Part shown: piece by piece, positions 22,607 through 33,942 of the stretch
How the letters are laid out: each line of letters opens with the position of its first letter
How positions within the stretch are numbered: position 1 is the first letter of the stretch
Origin: Tubulanus polymorphus
Lineage: Eukaryota > Nemertea > Palaeonemertea > Tubulaniformes > Tubulanidae
Length of the DNA: 64,000 nt
NCBI RefSeq assembly: GCF_964204645.1
Contig: NC_134035.1
Span: forward strand, 5,456,501 to 5,520,500
Direction: 5' to 3'
Made by a program: the position numbers and the translations under genes
Notes under the pieces: model-generated
Databases searched by the model: none
The model's input: only the letters and a program-made list of their open reading frames with translations
What the model was told of the DNA's origin: nothing

Positions 22607-25600
22607 TCAGAAACACCCTGGAATATGCGGAAGGTTGTCGATCGTCGCGTTGCCGAATCCCAAACCGTGGAGCATACTGTTACCGCTTTCAACGAGGGCC
22701 GTCCTATTCGGACACAAGATATCCCTGGTTTCCGGGAAGCCGACGATGAAACTCGTGTAGGCGCCGAAACAGAGAACCAACAACACGATGATAATGCTCA
22801 GACCTCTCAGGAAGAATATCTGTCGCCTGCTGGAACCGTCGTGCCGCGATGAATCGTTTTGTTGACTATAGTGAAGTTTGTACGACGGATCGCCCAGATG
22901 AGCCTCGCTGTAAGCCATATTATCGCGAGCGCCCTCGCACAGCAGCGGCTTCGTTTCGCCGATGGATTTCTCGAGTTCGTGTTCTAATGCCATGCGCTTT
23001 TCAACTCCGAGTCGATTCTGAGCCTGTAGAATATAAGATACGAAAAAAGATGTGTGAAAAAATGGTTGCCGTTTGGTGACGTTAGTTTTGGGAAGGGTTA
23101 ATTTCTCGTTAGCACATCGATATCAAATGAAATTTAAATCGACCAAAAAACTACATGGATCAGAAATTTCCAATATTCTCCCACGTGGATGTATGCTCTC
23201 AATGATGCGCACATGGTTAGTTTGATTGACGAAGTTATTCCAAGCAGATACACACACTCACCTCGAGTGACTCTTTCTCCCAGTTTGTGATGAAAACAAC
23301 GATCAATAAGAGAATCATGTTGACTGTAACTCCGACTGACATACCCCACCAGAATCCTGCAACCGAAATCATATCATTTACATATATTCTGATTCCCAAC
23401 AAAACGAGGCAAGAAAATATCGAATGATTATGACATTATACGTACCGACAGTTTTTAGCTCTGTGAGGAACAGTAGCGGAATACCGATAGGCATTCCGAC
23501 CAGATAGAATCCGATGAACACGGTTATAGCGCCGAAATGTTGTCGGCCACATCCTCGGATTATACCTCCACAAACGCACTGACAAAAGACAAATGAAATG
23601 CAACGTATAATACTCGATCAAGCTTATACATTCTGATGCTAGAATTGTTGAGTTGGAGGCACTCCACTACTTGCAGGTCAAGCTCTGAGAGTTAAATCTT
23701 AATTCACAACTGTGGAACTTGGTCCGGAAGATTAGTTGAACTTTTTAGATTTGATTTCGTCTTTAATACTTACGCCTATTCCATCCGTGACTTGATAAAT
23801 AGCAACTACCGGTAAAATGCTGGCCGTTATTTCAATAACAGTGCTGTAAATAAAACAAATATCCAGCATTCATTCATATGTTACGTCTCGTGTATACTTG
23901 TACTTATATGTAATCTCAGTATATACATCGGTATTGCGTTCGAAATACTGACCTGTCGTTAGAAAACACCTGTGGCAGGTAATTATTGAAAGCGATAAAG
24001 GCTCCGGCGACAACACTTCCACTCACGGCTGGAAATGAAAGAAAGAAATAGCATAATTCATTGTTCTATTTCATCTTCCATCTTGCACCGCCTAAGTTTA
24101 TTTACATTATTCATTCAGTACACCCTAAATGCTTCTCGCGTATTATACATGCAACTGGTATTTTCTGTAATGCAATGCTTCGCATACGGAGCCCCGAAAG
24201 ATGACATGGTATGAAATGAATATATTTTTGTTCACGTTGTTTGTTCACGAAAAGAATATGTGATTTTCATCATGTCACCTTCGGGCTCCGTATTTACATG
24301 ATAGATATGTTTATGAAAAAAAAAAACAAATACAAAAAGTTATTTTATTATTGTCTATCTTGTTTTTTAGAACTACTACGTTTACTAGCGACTTCGAGTC
24401 ACGCGTACTTACCGACAATGATAAGTCCCATCTTCGAGGCCCTTGATGCGTCTAGATGTTGACCACCGCCCAGCAGGGTTCCAACTCTGATACTACTGGC
24501 GTACGAAATACCCATCGACAACTGAAATGGATTACGATCAAATGTCAACCGATCAATGATATCATAGATCTATTTCTAAAAGATATGTCTAGTAAGCTAC
24601 GTACGTCGATTACGCACTTGACCTCGGGTAAGTGATATTTACGTTATTTAAAAATTTTAGATTTACCTGATACGACGCGGCTGTGATTTGGTGAATGATC
24701 GACATCGCTCCGAGGTCGACCTCGCTGATGGTTCCGGCCAGGAACATACCAATCTCGGCGCAAAAGAAATCCAAACACAACATCAACGTACCGGGGATCG
24801 CGTAACGAATGAACACGCCCCATTCTTCGAACGCTTCCCAAGACCAACCTGCAAAATCAAGCGACGCTGAACATATAATATGTGTTATGTGTCCATCGAA
24901 AATTGTTTTTAGAATCCCGATAAAAGCGTGAAGGCGCATTTCGCCTCAAGACGTACCTGACCAAGTTTCCTTATAGACCTTCCATATCATGATGTAAAGT
25001 AGGGACAAAACCATGAAAGTCGCGTGTGACAAAACTTGTGAAATAGCCGAACCACTGCAATTAAAACGATATGAATTGGGTAATCATTCTTTCCTTTTAA
25101 CGAGTAAACTTAAATAGAGAGATATAAAAGAAATAATCGTTGCACTTACTCAGGTCCCATGTCGAATTGGAATAGAAACAGATAATGACAGACTGCATTC
25201 ACCCCGTTTCCGATAAGACCGATCAGAATCAGCGGATAAACTATTCCTTGATTTTGCATATATTTCATCAGCACTTGAAATATGAAATTCGCCTGAAAAT
25301 ACATCAGAGAAATGGCTAATAAAAGATCAGTTTTGTAGTTATGGCCATAATAGTTGAAGACTTGATCCAGTAATTTTTGGTGTCAGAAGTAGAGTATTTT
25401 ATATGTTTAGGTAAACAATGGCTTGTCTAACAACATAAGATCAGTTAAGTTTCCAGGTTGAGGTACTTTACTTACCAATAGACCAGGCATGAACAGGATC
25501 AAGTAACGAGCCGTGATGGCGCAGACTTCCTCATTCTGACCGAGCAATCTCATCAGGGTTTCTGTATTCAGATGAATCGCCCAGCACGGGAAACACGCCA

Positions 25601-27467
25601 GAATCAGAATCCACAGAGCTTTAAAATCAGAAATAAGGTACAAAATGTTAGCATGGAAAAAGTGTCCGTGAGATGCGAACTGCGTAATTAGGTAGATGAG
25701 CAACATACCTCGTTGAACTAAAATTCCCAGTTTGCCCTTGTTTGAGCTTCCATAAGTTTGTGAGAAGAGTGTATCGCATGCAGTGGTCAATCCAGTACCG
25801 ATGGCTATACCGGTTACGTTGATTACCTGTAAATAGTAGTGGCATGTGTATAGATATTAGAGAGAAACTATGAAATCTAACAGACATGGATGTAGTTCTT
25901 GAATTCAATTAATGTCTCACAGACGAGTTAGGACTAACTACAGAAGACTTTAGGGTAACTACTGAGCGAAGTGAATGGATGAATTACCGTATTAGCCAAA
26001 GATACCGCGGCAAGATCCGTCGTTCCCAAATGTCCGCAAAATGCCACGCTTATCGGCATAATCAGGTACTGAAATATCGCGGTTAACGCCTGAAATCAAC
26101 AAAACGACATTTCTATCAACATTGAAAATAATGGTCGAAGTATTCCTTTTTTCTTCATCGGAGTCTTTTGAATTATATCGGACATTCGTCATTCTATTCG
26201 CTGGGCTGAATTTCGCATAAAGGATAAACTCAATTAAGAAGTTAATGCTTTGTATTCGCGAAACTGGGGTCCTAGACTTCCGTGCTTACCATAGGCCAGG
26301 CCAGTTTCAATAGGTGTTTGAACTCGACGGCGAACCATTTCGGGAGGCGCCTGTTTTTAGTCGGCGGTTCTTCCTCGGACGTCGGTGTTACATTTTCGAC
26401 CGTTCCGTAGTTATTCGACGTAACCAACTGTTTCTTCTCGATGTCATCCTACAAGAAAACGAATATCGTTCAACGTTCGGCGAATGTTGATTATGACGCC
26501 GGAATCGATTTTCCGAAGGCACGCTCGTCGAATTACGAGTCGTACCCTTCAAAAAGTAATCTAAAATTCGTATGTATCATTCCGAATATTTATTAGAAAT
26601 GATACTTTAGATCTGGTATTATTGATTTTAGTGTTGACGTTTTGTTTTTATACGTGACGACGCGTTCCCGATTATGGAAGCGCGTCATCAACTAGAAAGG
26701 GACGTAATGATGAAGAGAAAAGAAAAATGTTTAATAAAGCTGTGTGTTTGGCGTCCAGGGTGTATACCACTGCCCTGGACTGAACTTACGTAAAAAAATA
26801 AATGTTTTCGTACAGTGAAAAACCTATAAAAGAAAATAATCTGTAACCACACTGAGAATCGGCCAGCCATGAGGCTAGATTGTGTAAAATCTCCTCAAAA
26901 TGTTATAACGTATTGTGTTTCATAGTTCGGAGTCAAATTGAGTTCCGAATCGATTTCAAATATTGTGACTCTATCAGAGGGAAATCCTGCAATGAATTCA
27001 GTCAAAGATGAAAAGTTCTTGAAGTGTATATAGATATAAATTTCGAGCAAAGATTTCTTTAATATTAATCGAACACGGATATTGTGTACATTCTTGACTG
27101 CTCATCGGTTTTAAATCTATGATAAAGTCAAATGTTGGCCAAGCTCCGTTCAACTGGATCCTCGGTATAACCACCAACAACTACAAGCGTGACTATCATT
27201 TGAAAAAATATTCAGTAATTCGAACTACTCGGTAAGATGAGATAAAATGTTTGTTGTATCGAAACAAGTCGAAAGTTTCCGAAACTCGTGCGTGAGGAGC
27301 CAAACCGCAAATCTCAACCGGATAATATAGAAATAATGTTACGTTAGAATTGATAAGTATCTCAACTAAATACAATCGATGAAATGAATATGACTTACCC
27401 CGGAAAGATCGAGGCTGGTAGAATCTAACTTCTCGTACGAATAAACTTGAATTCGTGTCGAATCCAT
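22607..27467 (-). CDS. MATE-family multidrug/toxin extrusion transporter (SLC47-like), 14 coding exons
   Basis: Proton-coupled organic cation exporter family at plasma membranes. Exons from 5' to 3' (high to low): 27467-27399, 26448-26290, 26089-25988, 25826-25709, 25618-25476, 25292-25150, 25054-24957, 24848-24667, 24521-24413, 24028-23953, 23843-23774, 23578-23446, 23356-23262, 23023-22607. Every junction keeps frame, giving 637 residues. The core carries MATE landmarks: LAWPM then FCGHLGTTDLAAVSLANT (TM1-2), TGLTTACDTLFSQTYGS, NQGIVYP and GNGVNAVCHYLFL, the second-half repeat EIGMFLAGTISEVDLGAMSI and ASSIRVGTLLGGG, and CGGIIRGCGRQHFGA. The last exon adds a polar stretch and a hydrophobic helix near the C-terminus, the extra TM13 typical of animal SLC47 proteins. 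An N-terminal hydrophilic extension of about 75 residues makes it longer than human MATE1 (570). Confidence 0.93.
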
Positions 27468-29535
27468 GTATTATTGATAGTTAGAGTGTGTGTGTATTAG
27501 GCTGCTAACACGTTGTCACCGGCTCTAAATCCGAAGGACTGAATGCGCCAGTACGAGATGGTCCGGCCGAATTTATACCAGATAAAACAGTCGACGTGTT
27601 TGGAAGTCGTCCAAAAATACCGTCGATTTCTACGCTGATGTCGTCATTGAGAGATAAGCCCTACCATTTGACCTGTTTCTCAAGTGCTCGCATACTTTTA
27701 GAGGAAAACCTGTCGTCTAAATAAAACCCGGTTTGGTCAAGGCCCTGGGCAGCGAGCCCACCAACTTGTAAAAGAAAAAAAAAACAAAAAAACAAAACAA
27801 AACAATATTATTAGCTTTTCCCATCAGCGATTTCATTTCAGCGAGTAATCGCTTTCGGTTTTGTGCAGAGCGCTACATGATATTTTGATGACCTTTAATG
27901 AACCGTTTTGGCGCTATATAAAAAGTAATTTCGATCTATTTGTTGATTACATTTTTAAATTATTGCCACTACGTGAGCGAGCAGTAAACCTGACGGTTTC
28001 TTGAGCGTGTTGAAAAATGAAAATACTATGTGGTATCACAAGACCTGATGAAGAAAATTGTCGAAAAGACTAGTGAGAATAAAATGCGTCGAAATTCTCA
28101 ATTTGATTCATAATGATGATAATGATAATTTATTTGTTTATATAGCGCTATATTATATAAGATAATCATAGCGCTTTGCAATAGTAATACATGAAACCAC
28201 GAAATTATTAAAATACCCCATTGGAATTCAAGAACACAAGAATATAAAACAAGTTGTAGGAGACATTATACGATGGTTAAAGCCTTCCTAAAAGATATGT
28301 TTTGAAGTTTCGTTTAAAAGCGTCGACAGATGAGGGTTCCCGAATACTGGACGGTAAAATATCCGATAGTGCTGGGGGCAGTGAACTTATTTCATGCAGG
28401 TCACATGATAGGTGATCGAGCAATACATTTTATGGTTTTGAGCATGTTGAAAAATGAAAATGAGAATATTATGTGAGATGTTCCAAGAGCTGCTGGAGGA
28501 AATAGGAAAATATAAAAAATCAGGACCCAGTTCTGCCAGTTGTGAGTTAGGATATGACTCAGAGTTAACTCATTGAAAATGAATTAATTTTAACGCAGAG
28601 TTTACAATAACTCACAACTGTGGAACTGAGCTCGGTTAGAATTTAATGCATTAAACTTCTTAAATAAGTTTCTTAATTGAGCTTAATGAATACACGTCAC
28701 ATGATACTTTCTCATTGAAATAATGCAGATTATGGAAACTAGCGCGTCCATCGTGTATGAACAGTTCGCGAACTGCGACGAACCTACTCTAAATTGGCCT
28801 CCGTTCTCCTTCAGAATCATTTCGAAACAATGCCTTATCATACCTGACTAATGACGTATAACCTACTTATCGCTTATATCACTCTCGTTCCCCGCGTAAT
28901 TAAACTGGAACAACCCTGATAACTGCTCGCCATTTCTACTTCAAATTCTCCTTCAAATTCATTCGGCGAACCGCCCGCGACCGGTCTGAACCGGCGGATT
29001 CCTCCTTGATCAGTAGACCTAACCTCCTCGAAATTCTACTTCAATTTGTTTGCGCCAGCGGGACGAAATAATACAATACCCTTCGTCAAATATGCCCGTC
29101 TGCTTTTTGTTTTGAGACTGCACTGTTAATTTTGAAAGCTTTCCTTTTCGTTGGAATGCAGAAAAAAATACACGAACCGCCCTCCTCGGAGGTGAACTCC
29201 GATCCTCCGTAAGCGTGGAGCTACGAACCTCTTGGTATTTTTTTGCCGTGTTTTAAAAATCAACGGGGGAATTTTGAGTTAGAAATTCGAAGTCGATTTT
29301 TTTGTCCGTTATTTTCGAAAGGAATTGTCCGTATTGTGAATGTATAAATGATGCGCGACATGGATCACAGACGTGACAATAAGTCTGACTGGTTTGCGAA
29401 AAATATAAACGTTATATACAAATATACCTTTTAGTAATAGGTCAGCTACGTGTTTTCAATGCCAGGTCTTTTTTATTCAAACGTTCATAATAAAACCAGG
29501 TATTGGTTTTGGTTGTACTGGCGGCACGAGTTGTT
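27468..29535. other. Spacer between MATE and the first cysteine-rich gene
   Basis: No gene seen. It holds the MATE 5' region, a poly-A/AAAC tract at 27775-27805, a segment with TTTATATAGCGCTATATTAT at 28130-28155, and a foldback at 28520-28640. Stretches at about 27998-28080 and 28435-28510 are similar to each other (both have GTTGAAAAATGAAAAT). Confidence 0.5.
28525..28640. repeat. Foldback MITE-like element (family with ends near CCAGTTCCACAGTT)
   Basis: Left arm GACCCAGTTCTGCCAGTTGT with GAGTTA; right arm ACTCACAACTGTGGAACTGA. The inner sequence has CTCAGAGTTAACTC and CATTGAAAATGAATTAATTTT. A second copy lies at 47390-47505, and half-copies occur near 23695-23735. Confidence 0.6.
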
Positions 29536-31722
29536 ATGGCTTCCCAAGGAGTAAGTACAGTAGAGTATCATTCTCGTAGACCACATTGATTTTTAGTCTA
29601 GGAACGTGGTGTATGTATGCTTTATTTAAAAAAAACAGAAATTATTTTCTCTCCATCTGGTCGGCCGTAATGTAACTGTTCTGTATTTTGTATCCTAACT
29701 GTCTCAAGTAAAATAGATAATTTCCGAAGGTCCGAAATATTTAAAATGTTTTCACTTTATTCGAGTTTTAGCGACACTTTTATGTAGTAAAGGGTCAATT
29801 CACTAATAGGTATCTTTTGAAGTTTTTTTCAATCTAGAATAGATTTTGGTAAAATTCACCGATTTTGAGCGGTTTACCGGTGGTACCAAGTACTGGTCAA
29901 CCCGGCTGGCTAGCGTGTTCATCGTTCAACTCGGGGAACAACTCACAGACGGGATGGGAAACCTTTTCATTTTTAGGTGCCCCCTTTGTTTATTTTGGCA
30001 ACGGAAGGACCTGCTTTTCAAAAACCTGCCAAATTTCAAGTGCGTTTCCCTTTTTCATAACATGTTGACACAATAGCCATCGACCTCGAGGTCGTCTGAT
30101 AAGCGCTTGTACTGGTCATGTTCGATTCCATGTCGCGTGGCCAAATCAAATACAGATAACTTTTTAATGACTTTCGAATCTTGAGAACATGAAAGGCGCA
30201 AGTTCAGAAAGATTGTAAATGTATCAAAACTGTCTTCCTTTGATGATATTCTGGACTCCACACCATTAGAATTTGGCTATTTGAAAATGAACTTATTTTA
30301 ACTTTGGAGTCAAACTTAACAACTATGCAACAAATAAGGCATAAAGAAAACCGCAATATGGTAATTAACCATAGCAACATCAGCGCCCCCCCCCATAGGT
30401 GAATTAATGAGTACACCAGAGTGGCATCAGGTATTTTCATGAAATATGGGATCTAATCTATCGATTGACGTTGCCAACCATTATCAAAAAATGCCGTAAT
30501 ATCCCATTTTTGAACCTTCGGCAGGCCGACTACTCGATCCTTTGAAGTGGAATGCTACCTAATACTTCAAAAAGCGCGATAAAGGTTAACAGGTAGATTT
30601 TGCGCATTTATGAAAAAGGCCACCGTTAGAGAATATATTTGCATACTCAATGGCAATATTTATTTTTTATCTATCTATTTACTATAGTGACATGTACATC
30701 ATATATATAGATATAAATAGGTGATAAAGATACAGTACCTTGCCTTGATTTAGACTTAAAAGTAACTTGATATGAAATGATCACATACAATACCACGAAT
30801 ACATATAAAACGAATGTTTCTACAGAATTAATAGTTACGAAATTGGATTTAAAAAAAAAGGTTAATTTCTTTTTCTTGTTGCCCGTGAAGCAAATGAAAA
30901 GTTGGAAAGTAAAATTTGATGACTAGACATAATTCGTATAATAAATTGAAACTGTTTGTCAAGATTTACAAAGGAGAGTCTATATCTTAAACTATATTCA
31001 GTAAAACAGGTCGATAGTTTTTGAAATCGAGGACATTCCACGACAAAACGAAATTCACTTTCTACCTTGTTTTCGCTACAAAGTATGTATTCGTAGATAT
31101 TGTTATTTATCATTATTATTTACCATATTTAGCGCCGTATTAATATGTGTTACAATCACAGCTCTAAAGCACTTACAAAGCATATTTTAGTCATAAAACA
31201 TTAAAACATAGGTACAATGAAAGGTAACTATAGTTATGACAAAAGGCTTCGGTAAACATATACGTTTTGAGAGATTTTCTAAATTGATTAAAATCATTAA
31301 TATTGCGTAAACTATTAGGACTGGCATTCCACAATTTAGCACCAGCAACATTGATACGACTATCATTATCTTTTTTGCAGATTCTGATAGTTTTTGCGTT
31401 TCTGTTGGTGACATGCCAATGTTGCTTGGATAACGAGCACCTCGGTTGTCTAAAGAGCTGTAAACTCCGGACGCAATTCTGTAACCAGGAATGCGTCGGC
31501 AACGACTGTAACGACAAATGTATACGTTCCGCAGAAAGTTGCGCCACCGGTTGTAATGAACGAACCGATAAAGATCGTACAGACGCGACCGTTCTGATCG
31601 AGCGTTTACTAGAGAAACTGAGTCGAAGACGTCACAGCGAATCAACCGTTAAAATTTGGGATCCCGTCAAATTTCTTGTCGAGTTGCGACGACGGCGGCG
31701 ACAACCGGTAGACAAACGGTGA
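29536..31722 (+). CDS. Small secreted cysteine-rich protein 1, with duplicated CX3C pairs (two exons)
   Basis: I do not recognise this protein. Exon 2 is 31381-31722, opening at a good acceptor (TCTTTTTTGCAG) and ending at TGA. It begins with a hydrophobic stretch (ILIVFAFLLVTCQC) that needs a start codon upstream; the best candidate exon 1 is 29536-29550 (MASQG, donor GTAAGT), phase 0, giving a 19-residue signal peptide and 118 residues overall. After the signal the cysteine pattern is C-x7-C-x3-C-x6-C-x3-C-x4-C-x3-C-x6-C-x3-C, an exact duplication of C-x3-C-x6-C-x3-C suggesting two disulfide-linked helical hairpins. The tail is very basic (five consecutive Arg, terminal DKR). No toxin or hormone family is assigned. 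Without splicing, an in-frame ATG at 31303 exists but would put LINE-derived residues ahead of the signal. Confidence 0.5.
30862..31113 (-). mobile_element. Possible LINE C-terminal fragment
   Basis: A minus-strand frame with FRFVVECPRFQKL and a C-terminus FASRATRKR resembles the very C-terminal region that follows reverse transcriptase in jockey-like non-LTR elements (E-x-x-F-x-x-x-CP-x-F then a helical stretch). It is short and has no catalytic motif. It lies in intron 1 of cysteine-rich gene 1. Confidence 0.4.
31191..31380 (-). mobile_element. Non-LTR retrotransposon ORF2 3' remnant
   Basis: On the minus strand residues RINVAGAKLWNASPNSLRNI then NDFNQFRKSLKTYMF match the common end of non-LTR reverse transcriptase ORFs (G-x-x-LWN-x-x-P-x-x-LR then F-x-x-x-LK-x-x-L/M). 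Only about 60 codons remain. The element runs up to the 3' splice site of cysteine-rich gene 1, whose pyrimidine tract is the complement of the element's KKDND codons. Confidence 0.65.
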
Positions 31723-33942
31723 ATGCGTCCGAAGATTGCAAGAAATGCGATTGTCAAACTAAAAAAAATCGAAATGTGAACAAAATTGCCACTCATTAAA
31801 GACAGAACGCATTCAATGTTTCAGCAATGATAAATCTAGATAAAGCGACCAACGGCCACTAGCCAACGAACGGGTTCTAGTTCAAAACAATGCTGTGCTG
31901 TAAGGTGGTAAAATCGGGCACCTGAATTAAGTCGAATCGGACGGAAAAAAACTGAATACAACATCGAGTGAGAAGAAACGAAATAGAACGCTATGAATGA
32001 TAGACAGTGTAGCAGAGAGAACTGACTCCTAACGCACCCGAAAAGAACCCCGCCGCTCTAAACAAACAGCTAGTGCTGAGAGGTCTTCATAAAGGAAACA
32101 TCGCGCGAATGAGTCGCGAAGTGCGTGGTCTTCTATCGCACTTATTCAAGTCTTAAAACCGCTCGCGAGGAAACATCGGCGCGCGGAATAGTCGGAATAA
32201 TTTAGAGCGATTTTATTCGCAAATGGAACGGAGAAACTTGCGATATCATTGTTAAGAATTATTCACTTCAAAATTGCCGACGTTATTGGAGACAATAAAA
32301 TTGTTATCTTTTACTACGATTTGCTTTATCTGGACGCTCACCGAGAGTCAAGAGTTCATATATGCTTGTATCCGTATAGGGTAATCATCAACAGAATTTA
32401 CATTGGAAAACTATTTTCATGTAAAACAGATTCATTTTGACCGCTTACTAATCAGATTTCCCCTCGTGAATGGCTGAAATCTGAATCTCGAAAGCAAGAA
32501 AAAAGAAAAACATCTAATCAAAATCAGCGATATTTCGAAGGAAATTACCCAGACTTAAATAGCTCGTGATATTTACTACATCGTCGATTCTTTGTTAGAC
32601 GCAGGCGCGTGGGTGGATAGGTGGAACCTGATATTTCAGACTATTAGCGTTATGAACAGTAGTCTTTACTGCCGTAATATTCATACCAGCGAAGAATGTA
32701 ATACCGGCGAATACTGTAATACCAGCGAATAATGTAATACCAGCGATGAACACACACAAAACTTCGAATTTTGCAACTAATTGCTCCCTGTAGTGAACAC
32801 GGTAGAATGTAAAATTGTAATTTTATCCTCGAATATATAACGCGAGTTGAATATGATATTGCCGGTGGCTAACATACGGGTCCTCTCGGTTGGCTCACAT
32901 TGGTCCACATCGGACACCGGGGCAGGTTGCAATAAGAAGTTACAAAGAAACATGTAGTTTTTTTAGGACGAGCTACGACATTTGCTGTATAACCTATAAG
33001 TCGCTGTTGCAACAGATGTGATGAAATATGTTTTTTTTTACCTGGGTTTATTGAGGGCCAGGTTATTGGAGACGAGAAAAGATACACAATATCCGTGTAT
33101 GACGAATAACGAGAGAAATCATCCCACAATAAATTCAGCCATGATGTCTAATAGTATTTAGCCGAAACGTTGCTCGAACCGTTGCTATTTGTTTTGGGAT
33201 TTCTCTCGTTGGCCAAGTTATTGTTTTCAACTAACGAAATAGCACCATTCCTCGCGCATAACTGTCCGACTGATACCCAGTTAGTAGAGCACTTGACTTG
33301 CGCATGATGGTTCACAAGTTCGCGTCCCGCGTTGGCACATATTTTGTTCGCCTGCGATAGTCCCCGGTGTCCACGGGTGCAGATTATCGAAGCTCACATG
33401 GTATCCACGGGCATGGGCATATGACATAATTTTCAAATGGTCCGACTGAATTCCGTGGCCAATAATTCGAAGAGTTCGAAGTTCTGGGCTAAAAGGAATC
33501 ACCCGCGGTTTCCACGGGTATTACTCTAGTGATAATTAGCAGCGGGTTTTTACTGATTAAACCACGACTGAGTTAACCGCTATCAATGGTACGGATGTAT
33601 TACCGGCTCGACGGTATTTTCAGTCACGATGGTAATTTACGGGGGCGAAATATCGTATGATTCGCTATAAATCAAAAGCTATTCATATCGAATGCGGTTT
33701 CTTCTATTACCGCGAGTCATGATTCTCTTAAACGTCGTCTTGTTAAACTCCAGTTTACAACACCGCCTACTGTACAAACACGAGGCAAAGAATCTGCGAC
33801 TATATGTATCTGATGAAGGTGTTCATCATTTAGGCGTGGCGGCATTTCCATTTAGAATTTGCCATCGAAGCTATTTTCGCTTTTGACAACAGTTTGCACG
33901 AGGTTCTATTGTTCCACAGACTGAACACATCGGTTTATTGCG
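31723..33942. other. Spacer between the two cysteine-rich genes
   Basis: ATTAAA at 31795-31800 may be the poly(A) signal of gene 1. At about 32655-32755 there are four copies of an 18-bp unit (GTAATACCAGCGAATAAT with variants). A tRNA-like SINE fragment lies at 33268-33335. No other exon is recognised. Confidence 0.5.
33268..33500 (+). mobile_element. Degenerate tRNA-derived SINE
   Basis: A-box-like CCCAGTTAGTAGAGCAC is followed 36 bases later by B-box-like AAGTTCGCGTCC, as in tRNA heads of SINEs. The body after it is unrelated to tRNA and includes three TCCACGGGT/CATGG-type motifs. The right boundary is uncertain. Confidence 0.4.

Noticed and set aside
31187-31645. 152-codon minus-strand frame as a gene
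   Set aside because: Its first two thirds are antisense to the cysteine-rich exon, and this frame is not the one matching reverse transcriptase.
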